DNA of 64,000 nt from Prorocentrum cordatum (GCA_963575745.1 CAUYUJ010014562.1:19842-83841); one strand, 5' to 3'. Positions 41,936 through 54,607 are shown, numbered from the stretch's first letter. The notes: generated by a model from the sequence alone, not told the origin. Program-made: numbers and translations.

Positions 41936-42255
41936 CTAGACATTCAGCGCAAGAGAAGAAAAGTGGTCGGAGCTCTAGGCACCCCGTGCAAGAGAGTCAT
42001 CGCATGATGTGCGGGCCCCATTGTATGGGGAGGGCCCCCCCGCTCGAGACTTCTGCACGATTCGCTCACGGACGGAGCTCCCGCTCGAGACTTTCTCGCG
42101 AAGTGCGGGCCCCATGTGGGGTGGGTCCCGCTCGAGACTTCCCCAATGTCATCAGTTGTCCGATGGCTGCTGCGGATTGCCAACATGAAGCGCGGGCCCG
42201 ATAGAGAGGGGGCTCCCGCTTGAGACTCCCTCGAGATTCAGGCTTCCAGGCGTGA
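41936..42255. repeat. CCCGCTCGAGACTT-type dispersed units
   Basis: Four diverged units of GTGCGGGCCCCAT...GGG.TCCCGCTCGAGACTT, about 60-80 bp each. Related units are at 38,700-38,930 and 51,820-52,140, which frame the satellite field. Confidence 0.65.
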
Positions 42256-42259
42256 GAGA

Positions 42260-43330
42260 CCATGTTGTTCCCCATGTCCCAAGGATGGGTTTCCTGCTAT
42301 TCCCCATGTTCAAAGGCAAGGATGGGGTTCTTGTTATTTGTTATTTCCCAGATCCAAAGTATGGGTTTCTTGTTATCGCCCATATCCAAAGGATGGGGTT
42401 ATTGCAATTACTGTGACCGCGCGGACCTTCCTGCCGCCTCCCTTCTCCCCCTCCCCCTGATGACATTATCCCTGAGTATGATGATGGCGATGATGGTGCA
42501 GATGGGAATGATGATGATGGTGATGATGATGATGATGATGATGATGGTGATGGTGATGGTGATGGTGATGGTGATGACGATGATGGTGATGATCATGTTG
42601 TGTTATGCCATGTTATGTTATGGTATGGTCTATGATGTTATTCCCATATCCTAAGACGGTGGTCTTGTTCCTCATAGTCAAACGATGGGGTTCGTGATAT
42701 GTCCCATATGCAAAGGATGGGAGTCTTGTCATTACTGTGACCGCGCGGACCTTCCTGTCACCTCCCTTCTCCTCCTTCCCCTGATGACGCTCTTCCTGAG
42801 TATGATGATGACGATGATGATGCAGATGAGGAGTGATGATGAAGTTATGCTATGGTATGCTAAGCTATGTTCTGTTCCCTATATCCTAAGACGGGTTTGT
42901 TGTTCCCCATATCCAAAGGATGGGATTGTTGTTATTCCCACTATCCAGAGGATGGGGTTCTTGTTCTCACTGTGACCGCGCGGACCTCCTGTCACCTCCC
43001 TTACCCCCCTCCCCCTGATGACGTTCTCCCCGAGTAGACTGATGACGATGCAGATGAGGAATGTTGGTGTTATGTGTTGTTAGGTTCTGTTATACTAGTC
43101 CAATATCCAATGGATCGGGTTCTTGTTCCACAAATCCCAAGGATGGGGTTCTTGTTATTACTGTGACCACGCGGTCCTTCCTCTCGAACTTTCTCGGTCA
43201 ATCTCCTCCTCCCCTGATGACTCTAGAGTCTGATGACGACGATGATGCTGCAGATGAGGAATGAGGATGGTGATGCATGGTATTGCTATGTTGCGTTATG
43301 TTAGGTTATAGTATGGTATAATGAGTATGT
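42260..43330. repeat. Tandem repeat of about 300 bp with GATGAT core
   Basis: Three to four units with CATATCCAAAGGATGGGGTT, CTTGTTATTACTGTGACCGC, GCGGACCTTCCTGTCACCTC, CCCTGATGACG and a (GATGAT)n tail followed by TATGTTATG words. Confidence 0.8.
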
Positions 43331-43365
43331 TCTGCTGTGCTGCTGCTGCTGATGATGACAACGAC

Positions 43366-43396
<31 letters not shown>

Positions 43397-43594
43397 CTGA
43401 TGCTGATGCTGATGCTGATGCTGATGCTGATACTGATGATGACGATGACGATGATATTGATGATCATGATGACGATGCTGATTATGTTAATGATGATGAT
43501 GATGTTGCAGATGAGGAATGATGTTGATGATGATGATGGTGGTGGTGATGATGATGATGATGATGATGATGATGCTGATGATGCAGATGATGCT

Positions 43595-43656
<62 letters not shown>

Positions 43657-43665
43657 GGAATGATG
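43330..43665. repeat. (GAT)n microsatellite
   Basis: GATGAT array with GCT, GTT and GAC variants. All long frames are homopolymeric (poly-Asp, poly-Met, poly-Ile/Ser). Confidence 0.9.
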
Positions 43666-44345
43666 GTGGTGGAGCAAAGTCTGAGAATGCCTCGAGCGGC
43701 TTGTTGGCTTTCGTACTCCTACGGGGGCCCGCCAGGGGTACTGCACGGCCTCCGCCCGCGCTCCGATTGCGGGGATGCCTCGGGCGGTTTGCCTGCTTCG
43801 GTACCCCCACATGCTCCGTCGTCCTTCTCGTCGTTAATCCCTCCCTCTCCTTTGCCTCCGCCTCCTGTCCTCGCTTGGCGTGCGTCCCTCTCTGCCTTCG
43901 TGCGTGTGTCCTCCAGCGTATGGCGTTTTAATGTCTCACGGTCTCACAGTACCGCGCGCATGTACGGCCTCTCCGCGCGCGAAGCGCACCACGGTGCCGC
44001 CCCGCCGGACGGATTATATTGGCCGCTCCGCTCTTCCGCTCCGCTCCACAGGCCTCGTTGTCGGAGCAGATTCTGAGGATCTCTCGAGCGGTTTCCTGGT
44101 TGTCGCACTCCTAGGGGGGGGGTGGGGGGGGCGCCAGGGGTATTGCACGGCCTCCGTTCGCGCCCAGACTGCGGGGGTGTCTCAGGCGGTTTGCCTGTTT
44201 CGGTGCCTCGACATCCTTCGCTTTCGGAACATATTTGGAGGATGTCTCCGAGGCGCTCGGTTTCGTCCCGGGTGGGACAGATTTTGAGGATGTCCCGAGC
44301 GGTTTGCCTATTTTGCTGGCCAGACTCGCGGGCACGGTTTTTCTT
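43666..44345. repeat. Higher-order satellite 3, first block
   Basis: Units of about 180 bp. CGAGCGGTTTG, CACTCCTA.GGGGGG..CGCCAGGGG, ATTGCACGGCCTCCGTTCGC and GATTGCGGGGATGTCTC recur here and at 47,935-48,350, 49,560-49,980 and 50,655-50,920. Each block follows a GATGAT array and precedes a GGAGGCCCCA array. Confidence 0.85.
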
Positions 44346-44710
44346 CAGGATGCGACAGAAGGCTCCAGCAGGCTCCAGGAGGCCACGGGAGGTACCAGAA
44401 GGTATCGGGAGGTATCAAGATGCCACAGGAGGCCCCGGGAGGCTCCAGAACCAGGAGGCATCAGGAGGCCACGGGAAGATTCAAGAGGCCACGGGGTGTC
44501 CCAGGAGTCTCCAGGTACCCCCAGGAAGCTCAAGGAGGCCTCAGCAGGTTCCAGGATGCCCCGGAAGGCCTCAGGAGGCCACAGGAGACCCCAGGAGGCA
44601 GGAGGCCACAGGAAGCGCCAGGAGGCACCGGGAGGCCCGGGAAGGCAACAGGAGGCTCCGGGGGCCCCAGAAGCAGGAGACCTGAGAAGGCCACAGGAGT
44701 GGCTCCAATC
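44345..44710. repeat. GGAGGCCACA minisatellite
   Basis: About 35 tandem 10-bp units of the type GGAGGCCACA/GGAGGCTCCA, same-oriented. The same minisatellite recurs at 47,355-47,520, 48,358-48,640, 48,865-49,070, 49,985-50,155, 50,925-51,205 and 51,495-51,600. Confidence 0.9.
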
Positions 44711-44711
44711 C

Positions 44712-46201
44712 CATGTGCTTTAAATATGCTCGTCAAGACCGGGCCTCACCTGGGCACAGAGTTGGTCTTGACGAGGAGGTGCGCTGACGTTTCGAAGTTG
44801 TCCTATGCTCTACGGCGTGTCGGTTACAAGGAACATGGCGCACCAGCGGCAGCCTTCGACAGAGACCTCCGGAGCGCTGTCGAGGACGCACTGGGTGGGT
44901 CTCTGCCCGACGCGGCGTGGTGGCAGGCTTCCGCAGGGGTGGCGCATGGCGGCCTTGGTTTCCGGACGGCCCGCGAGGTCGCGCTGCCATCGTTCATCGG
45001 CAGCCGAGTGGCAGCGCGCCCGCTAGCACGGGTCATGTTCGGCCACCTGGAAGAGGCTGCCCTCGGGCGCGCAGCGGACCTCCTGCGGCTGTACGACGCG
45101 CGCACACAGGCCGCGATCAACGCCTTCCTTTCCACGATGCCGCCGGAGTGCGCGGACGAGATCCGGGACCACGTGCGGGACGGGTTCGAGAGCGCCGCCC
45201 TGACGTGGCAGCGGCTGCAGGACGGGGGGGATGCCTCCCAGCGGGCGGATGATGGGTCCGAGCCCCGCGCAGACGCCATGCGAGCAATGGCGTCTCCCGC
45301 GGCCGGCCTGCTGCCCGACGCGGGCGCCGAGGACGACGAGCACCCCGATGCGCGGGGGGCTGCGCGCGGCCCCCGGGTGCAGAGACTGCTTACCGCACTT
45401 GTTGACAGGTGCGTCGCCGCGGGCGTGAAAAAGTACTACGAGGATGCGGAGGGCGGCTCCAGCCACGTGCGCCGCCTCGAGGACCTGGCCCACCCCGACA
45501 TGGACCATGCGTGGCTGTGGTGCCTCTCCCACGCGCACGGACGGGAGTTCGCGGAGGCCGTGCGGGTCCGCCTCGGTGCTGGGGGGCCAACGGATACAGG
45601 CGTATGCGGTGCTTGCGGGCAGGTGGTGCTTGATTCCGGTGGCAGCCACGCTTCCTGCTGCGCTGTGGGCGAGGCCACTCGAGGCCACAACGCCGTGCGT
45701 GACCTGCTCTACGACTTCTCCTTGACAGCGGACGACACCACTGAGAAGGAGCCTCAGGGGTTGATCCCTTCCCGTCCAGCGCTTCGCCCCGCTGATGTGC
45801 TGTCTCCCGCGGTCCTGTCGGGCCGCGCGGCGGCGCTGGACGTAGGAATCACTTCCGTGGAGGCCGCGAGTGGCGGAGACGCTGCCGAGGCGATGCACCA
45901 GCGGAAAACAAGGGAACGAGAGCCTTTCGCGGACGAGCTTGCGTCCCAGAACATCGTCTACATGCCAGTGGTATGGACGAACTTCGGCCGCCCGCACCCA
46001 GGCGCGCTCACCGCGATCCGCGCGATCGCGAGGCGGGTCGCCAGGCGGCGCGGGCACGCGTCGCAGAAGGTCGTGCTGCGCCAGTTCTTACGCAACCTGG
46101 GCGCTGAGATCGCCAGGCGCGCGGCGCGCATGAGCTTTGCATGCTGGCCCGTGGCCGAGGAGGCGCTGGCCGGCGAGGGGGGCAGGCCTCCTGGGCTCTA
46201 G
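44712..46201 (+). pseudogene. LINE C: 5'-truncated retrotransposon, post-RT region
   Basis: The open frame is uninterrupted to TAG 46,199. From about 44,735 it reads LSYALRRVGYKEHGAPAAAF, then DAAWWQASAGVAHGGLGFRT, the thumb/post-RT pattern (..W.Q...P...GGLG.R.A) of a non-LTR retrotransposon. A C-terminal zinc motif CGACG...HASCCAVGEATRGHNAVRD follows. A final domain RPADVLSPAVLSG..ALDVGITSV...K recalls the restriction-like endonuclease pattern of RLE-type LINEs; that last call is tentative. The RT itself is missing and the sequence joins a minisatellite at the truncation, typical of incomplete reverse transcription. Confidence 0.75.
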
Positions 46202-46289
46202 CCCGGCGCCGCTGTGCGCGCCGCCCGCCGGCGCCCAGGGCATCCTGAAGTAGCGGTGGCGCCCGGTCGCTTGCTGCCCTGAGGGCTCC

Positions 46290-46740
46290 TCCCCCGCCGT
46301 TCCCCTCCTCCTCCTCCTCCTCCTCCTCCTCCTCCTCCCCGTCCTCCCCGTGTCCTCGTTTTAAAGCGCGGGCGCGCGCGCCTCACGGCGGGGCCGGGTG
46401 GCTCGAACCCCGCGGCCGCGCCCTCGCCCAGTCAGGTTTCGCCGCGCGTTGTGCGCAGCGGTCATTTCCCTCCTCGTCCCCCCTCTTCCCTTCCTCGTCC
46501 TCCTTCTCCTCTGCCTGTGTTTTCCTCGCTTCCCCGGCGCATTCGGCCAATCGGAATGCCATTTCTGGGTCGCACTGCGGACGCATCGATCCGATTTTGT
46601 TCGGTACCGGCCCATGCGTTTAGTTTCGGGCGTACCGGCCGATATCCGTCGAGCTTGGCGCCGCCGCTGTTCGTCCTCCCTCTCCTCCTCCTCCTCCTCC
46701 TCCTCCTCCTCCTCCTCCTTTTTTCCTTTCCCTCCTCTCA
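46290..46740. repeat. Two (TCC)n blocks
   Basis: (TCC)n at 46,304-46,338 and 46,680-46,718, separated by about 340 bp without a supportable gene. Confidence 0.85.
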
Positions 46741-46798
46741 TCCTTGACCTGTAGCTGCCAGGTCTCAGGGTAAAAGTGGGATTCCAGAGCATGGCCCA

Positions 46799-47023
46799 GT
46801 GACGGTGCTGCTGCGTATCACCTCTGTTTTCTTGGTGGTGCTTCCGTGGAGTAGCCTGGCTGCCCAGTTTGAGGACACGCGAGTTCTTTGTAACATCGCC
46901 CTCTGCCTCTGCGCCTCCGGGTCCTTGATTTCTCTCCGCTGGAGTGGTGAAAGCCAGTGGCGGCTCGCGCCGCCTTCGCGTGCCTACGCCATGTACGCAT
47001 GGTGTGCCAGTGGAGTTCTCTAG
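46799..47023 (+). CDS. Doubtful short secreted or membrane ORF
   Basis: A 74-codon frame begins at a GTG (no ATG at this end): TVLLRITSVFLVVLPWSSLA, then AQFEDTRVLCNIALCLCASG and SLISLRWSGESQWR. A signal-like hydrophobic start and a second hydrophobic patch are visible, but there is no family, start context or splice evidence, and the antisense frame is equally open. Probably chance. Confidence 0.15.
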   Translation: MTVLLRITSVFLVVLPWSSLAAQFEDTRVLCNIALCLCASGSLISLRWSGESQWRLAPPSRAYAMYAWCASGVL

Positions 47024-47099
47024 TGCCGCAGGGGTAGCGGCTCCGTCTTCGATCCAGGATGGACCCCCTGGTAGGCAGTCCGTTGATCTGCGGCATCCG

Positions 47100-47350
47100 G
47101 AGTCTACGTGAAGACAACTTTGAAGATCTCGAACCGACTAGATGCGGAAACAAAATATATTTCTATAGGTTGTCCTTCTCCTGTGCATCCAATCCTAAAT
47201 GTTTTACGCATGTTCCTATAGATCTGGGGCACAAATATTTGGTGCTTTACGTGTGTTTCTATAGATTGCCCGTCTCGTGCGGCTGCAATCCGCAATCTGT
47301 TATATACGTTTGTTCCCATATATTGGACCTCTCCTGGGACACGAATCCTT
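47100..47350. repeat. About 60-bp tandem repeat with CCTATAGATTGG
   Basis: Units contain TTTCTATAGATTG, CCT.TCCTGTG..TCCAATCC and TGTTTTACGCATGTTCC. The same units are at 44,705-44,760, 48,640-48,860 and 51,205-51,490, forming part of the composite satellite field. Confidence 0.75.
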
Positions 47351-47354
47351 CCTA

Positions 47355-49166
47355 GGAAGTCCCATGAGGCTCCAGGAGGCCCCAGGAGGCCACGCGAGGC
47401 CCCAGGCGATGCCAGGAGGCCAAAGGAAGCCACAAAAGGGCCCAGGATGCCCCAAGAGGCTGCAGGAGGACCCCGGAATCCCTTCACGTTTCAGGAGGCC
47501 CCAGGAGGCCCCAGGCGCATGCACAGAGACGCGCTCGTGTTACTGCGATACATTCCCGCCCCAGTTTATTCGCAGCTTGCTTCGCTCCCAGACCGTTAAT
47601 ACTCAAGCTCGTTTATATTCGCAAAAGCATGCGCCTAGGCACTCACGGCGCACAGGTCCATGCTAATAAATGCACATCTAGGGAACTCCACGCAGTGAAT
47701 AATTACTGTGGCCGCGCGGCCCTTTCTTCCACAAACCCTCCTCCCCTCTCCTCCTCCCCCTGATGACGATAAGAGCATGATGACGACGATGCTGATGCAG
47801 ATGATGGTGTGTTACGTTACGCTATGTCATGTTATGGTATGGTCATGATAGTGATGATGATGGTGATGCTGATGATGGTGATGATGGTGGTGAGGATGTT
47901 GGTGATGATGATGATGCTGATGATGATAATGATGGCGGAGCAACTTCTGAGCATGTCTCGAGAGAGGCGCGGGTTTCAGCACACCCAAAGGGGTTCCGAC
48001 AGCCGCCGCCAGGGGGGTATTGCATCCTCCGTTCGCGCCAAAATCGCGGGGATGTCTGAAGCGGTCTGCTTATTTACGAGGTCAACATCCTCCGCTTCCG
48101 GAGCAGATTTGGAGGATGTCGCGAGCGAGGCGCGGATTTCAGCACCCCCAAGGGGGAACCGCCAGGGGGTATTGCACTCCTCCGTTCACGCCCAGATTGC
48201 AGGGATGTCTCGAGTGCTTTGCTTGTTTACCAACTCAACATCCTCCGCTTTCGATGCAGAATTGAAGGATGTCTCGAGTGAGGCGCGAATTTGGAGGATG
48301 TTTCGAGCGGTTTGTTTATTTTGCTGGCCAGACTCGTGGGCACGGACCCTCTTCAGGATGCCACAGGAGGCTCCAGCAGGTTCCAGGAGGCTCCAGGAGG
48401 TCATGAGACGCACCAGGGGCTATCAGGATGCCACAGGAGGCCACAGGAGGCTCCGGGAGGCCCCAAGAGGCCCCAAGGGGGTCCAGGAGGCTCCAGGTGG
48501 TCCAGGATGCCACATGAGGCCGCAGGAGGCCACTGGAGGCCACAGGAAGCGCCAGGAGGCACCAGGAGGCCTCGGAAGGCCTCAAGAGGCCCCAAGAGGC
48601 CTCAGGAGCAGGAGGCCTAAGAAGACCACAGGAGTGGCGCCAATCCCAAGTGTTCTACATATGCTCCTAAATATTGTGCCTCCCCTAAAGCACGAACCCT
48701 TCGTGTTTCGCATATGTTTCGATCGATTTGGCATCCCCATGGGGCACGAGCCCTCAGTATTTTACGTGTTTTCATATAGATTCCTCTTCTCTTGCGTCTC
48801 CGATCCGTAGTGTCTTATGTACGTATGTATCTACACAGTGGGCCTCTCCTGGGGCACGAAACCTCCCCAGGAGGCCCCAGAAGGCCCCGGGAGGCTCCAG
48901 GAGGCCCCAGGAGGCCACAGGAGGCCACACGAGGCCCCAGGAGGCTTCGGGAGGCCACAGGAAGCCACAAGAGGCAGCAGGAGGCCCCAAGAGGCCACAC
49001 GAGGGCCCAGGAGGCCCCAGGAAACCCCAGGAGGTTTCAGGAGGCCCCAGGAGACCCCAGGCTCATGCGCAGAGACGCGCTTGTACTACTGAGACTCATT
49101 CATATCCCAATTCATTCACAGTTAGATTCGATGATGCTGCAGATGATGAGTGATCTCGTTGAACAC

Positions 49167-49199
<33 letters not shown>

Positions 49200-49208
49200 C
49201 TATTATGA

Positions 49209-49274
<66 letters not shown>

Positions 49275-49467
49275 GTGATGAAGAGAAATGGTGATGATGA
49301 CGATGCGGATAATGATGATGGTGATCATGGTGGTGTTTATGGTGATGAGGATGAGGATGAGGATGAGGATGATGATGCTGATGATGATGATGATGCTGAT
49401 AATGATGATGATGATGATAATGATGATGATGATGACGATGATGATGATGATGATGATGATGATGATA

Positions 49468-49561
<94 letters not shown>

Positions 49562-51600
49562 CCGGTCTCGTGGCTTTCGCACTCCTAAGGGGGGGCCGCC
49601 AGGGGCATTGCACGGCCTCCGTTCGCGCTCAGATTGCGGGGATGTCTCAGGCGGTTTGCCTGTTTCGCTGCCCCAACATCCTTCGCTTTCGGAGCAGATT
49701 CTGAGGATGTCTCAGGTGGTTTGCTGGTTTTCGCGCTCCTAATGGGGGGGCCGCCAGGGGGTATTGCACGGCCTCCGTTCGCGCCCAGATTGCGGGGATG
49801 TCTCAGGCGGTTTGCTTGTTTCGGTTTCCCATCATCCTTCGCTTTCGGAGCAGATTTGGACGATGTCTCGAGCGAGGTACTCATTTCTGTTCGCCCCAAA
49901 GGGGGGGGGGGGAGGATTTTGAGGATGTCTCGAGCGCTTTTGCCGATGTTGCTGGCCAGACTCGTGGGCACGGATCCTCTCCAGGATGCGACAGGAGGCT
50001 CCAGCAGGCTCCAGGAAGCCACAGGAGCAGGAGGCCACACGAGGCCCCAGGAGGCCTCAGCAGGCCACAGGCAACCCAGAGAGGCCCCAAGAGGCTCCAG
50101 GAGGCCCCAGGAAGCACAGGAGATTTCAGGAGGCCCCAGGAGTCCCCAGGCTCATGCGCAGAAGCGCGCTCGTACAACAGAGACTCATTCACGGTCCAAC
50201 TCATTCACAGGTAGATTCACTCCGAAACCGTCGATACCCAAGCCCGCTTACATTCGAAAATTGTTGCGCCTAGACACTCACGGCGGACAGGTCCATGCTA
50301 ATAGATTGACACATGTGGGGAGCTCCAAACAGTGAACCATTACTCAGACCCGCGCCGAGAGTCACCTCCTCCCTCCTCCCCAGTATGTTAAATGATGTTA
50401 TGTCGTGGCATGTTATGTTGTGTCATGGTTGATGTAATATATTGTATGGTATGGTATGCTATATAATGTTATGGTTTGGTGTGGTATGGCCTGGTGTAAT
50501 ATGATATGGTATGATGTGTTATGGTATGAGTTGTGTTGTTAGGAGCTGTTACGTTATGGTATGTCATGTTATGGTATGTTTGTGCTGGTGGTGGCGGTGA
50601 TGATGGTGATGTTGATGATGCTGCTGATGATTATGACGATGCTGATCATGATGGCGGAGCAAATTCTGAGGATTTCTCGAGCGAGGCGCGGGTTTCAGCA
50701 CCCCAGCCAGAAGGTATTGCACTCCTCCGTTCGCGCCAAAATGGCGGAGATGTCTCGAGCGGTTTGCTTGCTTGCTGCCCCAACATCCTCCGCTTTCGGA
50801 GCTGATTGGGAGGCGCTCATTTTCGCCCCCAAGTGGGGTTAGAAGTTGAGGATGTCTGGATCGGTTTGTCTGCTTTGGTGGCCAGACTCGTGGGCACGGA
50901 TCCTCCCCATGATGGGAGGTTCCAGCAAGCTCCAGGAGGCAACCGGAGGCAACAGGAGGTTCCAGGAAGCATGCGGAGGCAACGGGAAGATTCAAAAGGC
51001 CACAGGATGTCCCAAGAGGCCCACGAGTCCCCAGGAAGCTTCAGAATGCTTCAGGAGGCTCCAGGATGCTCCTGGAGGCTACAGGAAGCCACAGGAGACC
51101 CCAGGGGGCCACAGGAAGCGCCAGGAGGCACCAGGAGGCCCCAGAACGCACCAGGAGGCCCCAAGAGGCCCCAGGAGCAGGAGGCCTCAGAAGGCCACAG
51201 GAGTGGTCTCAATCTTATGTGTTGTACGTGTGCTCCTATAGATTAGGCCGCCCCTGGAGCACGAATCCTTGATGTTTTACGTACGTTTCTATAGATTGTC
51301 CTATTCCTGTGTGTCCACTCCGACGTGTTTCACGCATGTTCCTATAGATCGGGCCTCCCCTGGGGCACGAGCTCTTGGTGTGTGACGCGTGTGCACCTAT
51401 ATCCTGCTGGTTCAATCCGCAGTGTTTTGTGCACGTCAGTTCCTATAGATTGGGACTCCTACAGATTGGGCCTCTCTCCTGGGGCGCGAATCCCCCCTAG
51501 GAGGCCCCAGGAGGCCCCAGCAGGCCGCGCGAGGGCCCCTGGAGGCTCCAGGAAGCCCCAGAAGGTTCCAGGAGGCCCCAGCAGGCCCCCAAGCTCGTGT
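47355..51600. repeat. Composite satellite field (four repeating modules)
   Basis: Modules recur in the order GATGAT array, satellite 3 units, GGAGGCCCCA minisatellite, 60-bp CCTATAGATTGG units, then a short GCGCAGAGACGCGCTCGT block. Copies begin near 47,760, 49,140 and 50,380, and the first is at 43,330-44,760. (GAT)n is longest at 49,165-49,560. No gene is supported in the field apart from LINE C. Confidence 0.85.
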
Positions 51601-52380
51601 GCAGAGACGCGGTCGTGCGAGTGAGAATCCTTCACGCCCCGGCTCGTCCAGAGTTCGATTCGCTCCCAGACCGTCATTGACTCAAGCCCGTGAATATTCG
51701 AAAACTCCTGCGCCTGGACACTCAGGGCGGACAGGTCCATGCTAATCTATGCGCATATGCGGCACGCAATGCATATTTGTTCATCGGGTTCTTGAGAACC
51801 GCTTGGGATTACACGTATGAAGTGCGGGCCCCATTGGGAGGGAGCTCCCGCTCGAGACTTTCCCACGATTCACTCACAGACGAAGCTCCCGCTCGAGACC
51901 TCGCTTCGTTTTTCTGATATGAAATGCGGGCCCCACAAGGAAGGCAGCTCCCACTGGAGACTTCCTCGAGATTCGGGCTGCCAGGTATGATTCCACCCGT
52001 TTTCCGATGGCCGCTGGGGATTACTAACGTAAAGTGCAGGCCCCATAGGGACGGGGTTTCCGATCGAAAATTCATCTGATTCGCTCAGGCTGCGTGGTTT
52101 CACCCTCACGATTCACTCACAGACAAGGTTTCCGCTCGAGGCTCCCACTTGCGAGAATGGTAATAGTATGGTAGTCATGAGGATGGTGATCATGCTGACG
52201 TGTGTGAGTGTGTGATGATGATGTCGGTGATGCTGATGACGGTGATGATGGTGATGATGGGAGTGACGATGATGAGGTGGTCATGGTGAGGATGATGATG
52301 ATGTGGTGGTGAGGATGCTGAGGATGATGATGACGATGGTGATGATGGGGATGATGCTGATAATGCTTATGAGGGTGAAT
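51600..52380. repeat. CTCGAGACTT units and GATGAT array
   Basis: Diverged GCGGGCCCCA..GGAGCTCCCGCTCGAGACTT units at 51,820-52,140 are followed by a GATGAT/GATGGT array at 52,160-52,375. Confidence 0.7.
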
Positions 52381-52860
52381 GGAGAGACATTTTATATTAT
52401 TATCAGAAACGCCCTGGGCGTCTTTACTGTGGATTCTTGGCAAGCTACAGACTCTACAACAACGCCACGCCACGTTGCTTTTATTGTGTTCGTATTGTGT
52501 GTTTTAACATTTCCCGGCCCGTCGCTGTGGATATTCGTTTGTTTGGCGTTTGTTTTTTCTTGCTTCCTTGTCTTCACTGCCGCCTTCGCTCCCGCTCTCC
52601 TGTTCCTGCCGCATCCCGTCCCTCCCGTCCCGCCCGCAGAGCGCAGAGCTAAGAACGCCCCAGGAACACCCTAACGCCGGTCCGACACCGGCGCGGAACA
52701 GGCCTGGAGGCCTCGCGACCAGCCACCAGCGACGACCAGAGAAGATCGAGGGTCCAGGGTCAAGCCCGCGCGCCCGGACGCGAGCCCATGAAAGGCGCAA
52801 GCGGTGGCAGTCTACTGCGTGCTATACACACTTGCGCCCCGATCCTACAAAACAGGTATC
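52380..52860. other. Unassigned interval
   Basis: No supportable gene. A mixed composition stretch at 52,430-52,660 has open frames on both strands without motifs. Confidence 0.35.
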
Positions 52861-52879
52861 CATTCACATGGAGCGTTCA

Positions 52880-54150
52880 CTAATAATGACGACAGCAATC
52901 ATGAAATTCTGCGGCGCGCTGTTGGAAAACATCTAGAGACCAAGAACGCCACTGAGAACCAATCAGACGGACAAAAGCTTCCAAATCATACGTCAATGTA
53001 AGACTCAGCCAGCCTGCTTTCTGACGATCGCGTGGCGACCAATTCAGAACTATCGTGATGCACGTTGTATCCGGCAAATGTTGAACGTACTCAATACAGG
53101 ACCAATGTTGGTGAACGCATTGTTATGCCCACGTACGAGCGCCAGCGTTCGCGACGAAGCTTCGTGCACGCTCGTTCCAAAGATGTCGTATATCAAACCA
53201 TGGTGCCTCCCAGTCAATTGGTGGAGGTGGTCCGACAATCTGTCGTACGAGGCTTCGAAGTTCCACATTGATTTCCTTGAAGTCTTCCACGTGCATCGGG
53301 CGATGCTCTGTCGCAAAACACGCGACTGTCGTTACCACGGAACCGAACAGTTTCACTCTCTGCGCGATTGAAGCCCGCTTGTCGCAGAGGGTACGGCGAT
53401 TCGCATCGAATGCCTTGGCTGCATTTTGCATGTGGATGTTCAGATCCAGCGTGCTGGATTCTGCCCCCCCCCCCTGTGGACAGCACGCAACCCAACCATT
53501 TCTGAGCAGACTCATCTGATGATCACGTCATTGGTCAAACCCTATGGCGTGTGGATCGCAGCTGGGGGTTGTGCCATAGTGGTCAATGCCTGGGTGTTTT
53601 TTGCGTTCAGAACAAGGCCGACCGTCAGCAGCTCCGACACGAGCTCCCCGAGCAGGAGGCGCACCTCTTCTTCTGGATAAGCAGATGGGACCAAGTCGTC
53701 CGCGAAACGCAAGTTTGTCGCATTCTCTCCACCGTTTCCGAGATGTATACCCAGATGTTGGATTTTTTGTTTGCAGGACGACATGGCCCATTCCATGGCA
53801 CGCGTAAAAGGAGGTTAGCACGCAGCACGCTCTCTTCGCGGACGCTAGCGAAAATAGGAAATTCATTGCTGTATGTGCTCTCCTAATCGGCATAGAGTAG
53901 GCGAATGATCCACGCCATGTGTTCGGACCCCCCGTGCGCGCGGAGTGCTCGCCATAATGGATCCTATGCCACGTTGTCGAATGCTCTTGACACGTTCAAA
54001 ATGATGATCCCACTCGGTACCCCCACGGCACGTGTGTTTTGGATGACCAGAGAAGATCAACACGATTATAGGACAAACACCGGGAGGACTGGACGCAATG
54101 ATATTGAATTGAGGACGTGATAGACGGCAGTGTGAAACAGCGCAGTCAAC
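52880..54150 (-). pseudogene. LINE D: decayed reverse transcriptase fragment
   Basis: On the minus strand, pieces in three frames add up to an RT. A motif A relict FNVSRAFDNVA with stops lies near 54,000. Motif C and D as LRFADDLVPSAYPEEE...GLVLNAKNTQAL are at 53,542-53,720. The post-RT helices HMQNAAKAFDANRRTLCDKR, SIAQRVKLFGSVVTT and ELRSLVRQIVG are at 53,200-53,435. A C-terminal tail GSQWRSWSLDVFQQ is near 52,930. Multiple stops and frameshifts show it is dead. It lies in the predicted giant intron. Confidence 0.8.
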
Positions 54151-54607
54151 AGATCTGACAATGCTAAAAAAACTCAACACGCAAAACATGTGAATCTTTT
54201 TCCAGCGTTTATGAGAGGTTTCTTGGGACCGGGAAACGCTGAAAGCAGATGTCCAACACGATGAGCGTCAAAGCATTGTTGTGTATACACACGCACATAT
54301 CATCACGCCCACGGCATGTGCAATAATAACCATGGAGCAGCGGGAGAAGGAGTGTTCGAGGTGATGATGGTGGGGGGGGTCAGAGGAAACAGGAGCCCCA
54401 TGTGGGGCGTGGGCAGAGAGGGGACCGCAGAGAGTCCCTGAAAGGGTGGGCGGGGGGCCCGAGACCGCCGGCCCGAGCTCGCCCGGCCCGAGCTAGAGTG
54501 CACCACAGCTCATTGAGGAACCGTGCTCCCGCCGGCTACATGCCTGGTCCGGATGGCCACCATCCCTGGTGAAGCAGTTCAGCCGTTGATTCTCCGAGCC
54601 GTGGGAT

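Noticed and set aside
38887-41943. Several minus-strand frames of 300-534 codons rich in Pro, Arg and Ser
   Set aside because: They follow the satellite period, repeat the same peptide every unit and occur in more than one frame, as expected of GC-rich satellites without stops.
49203-49742. Poly-Met, poly-Asp and poly-Ile frames
   Set aside because: They are translations of the (GAT)n array.
43666-51600. CRISPR-like regularly spaced repeats
   Set aside because: The repeats are tandem minisatellites without unique spacers, in a eukaryotic nuclear context with no cas genes.
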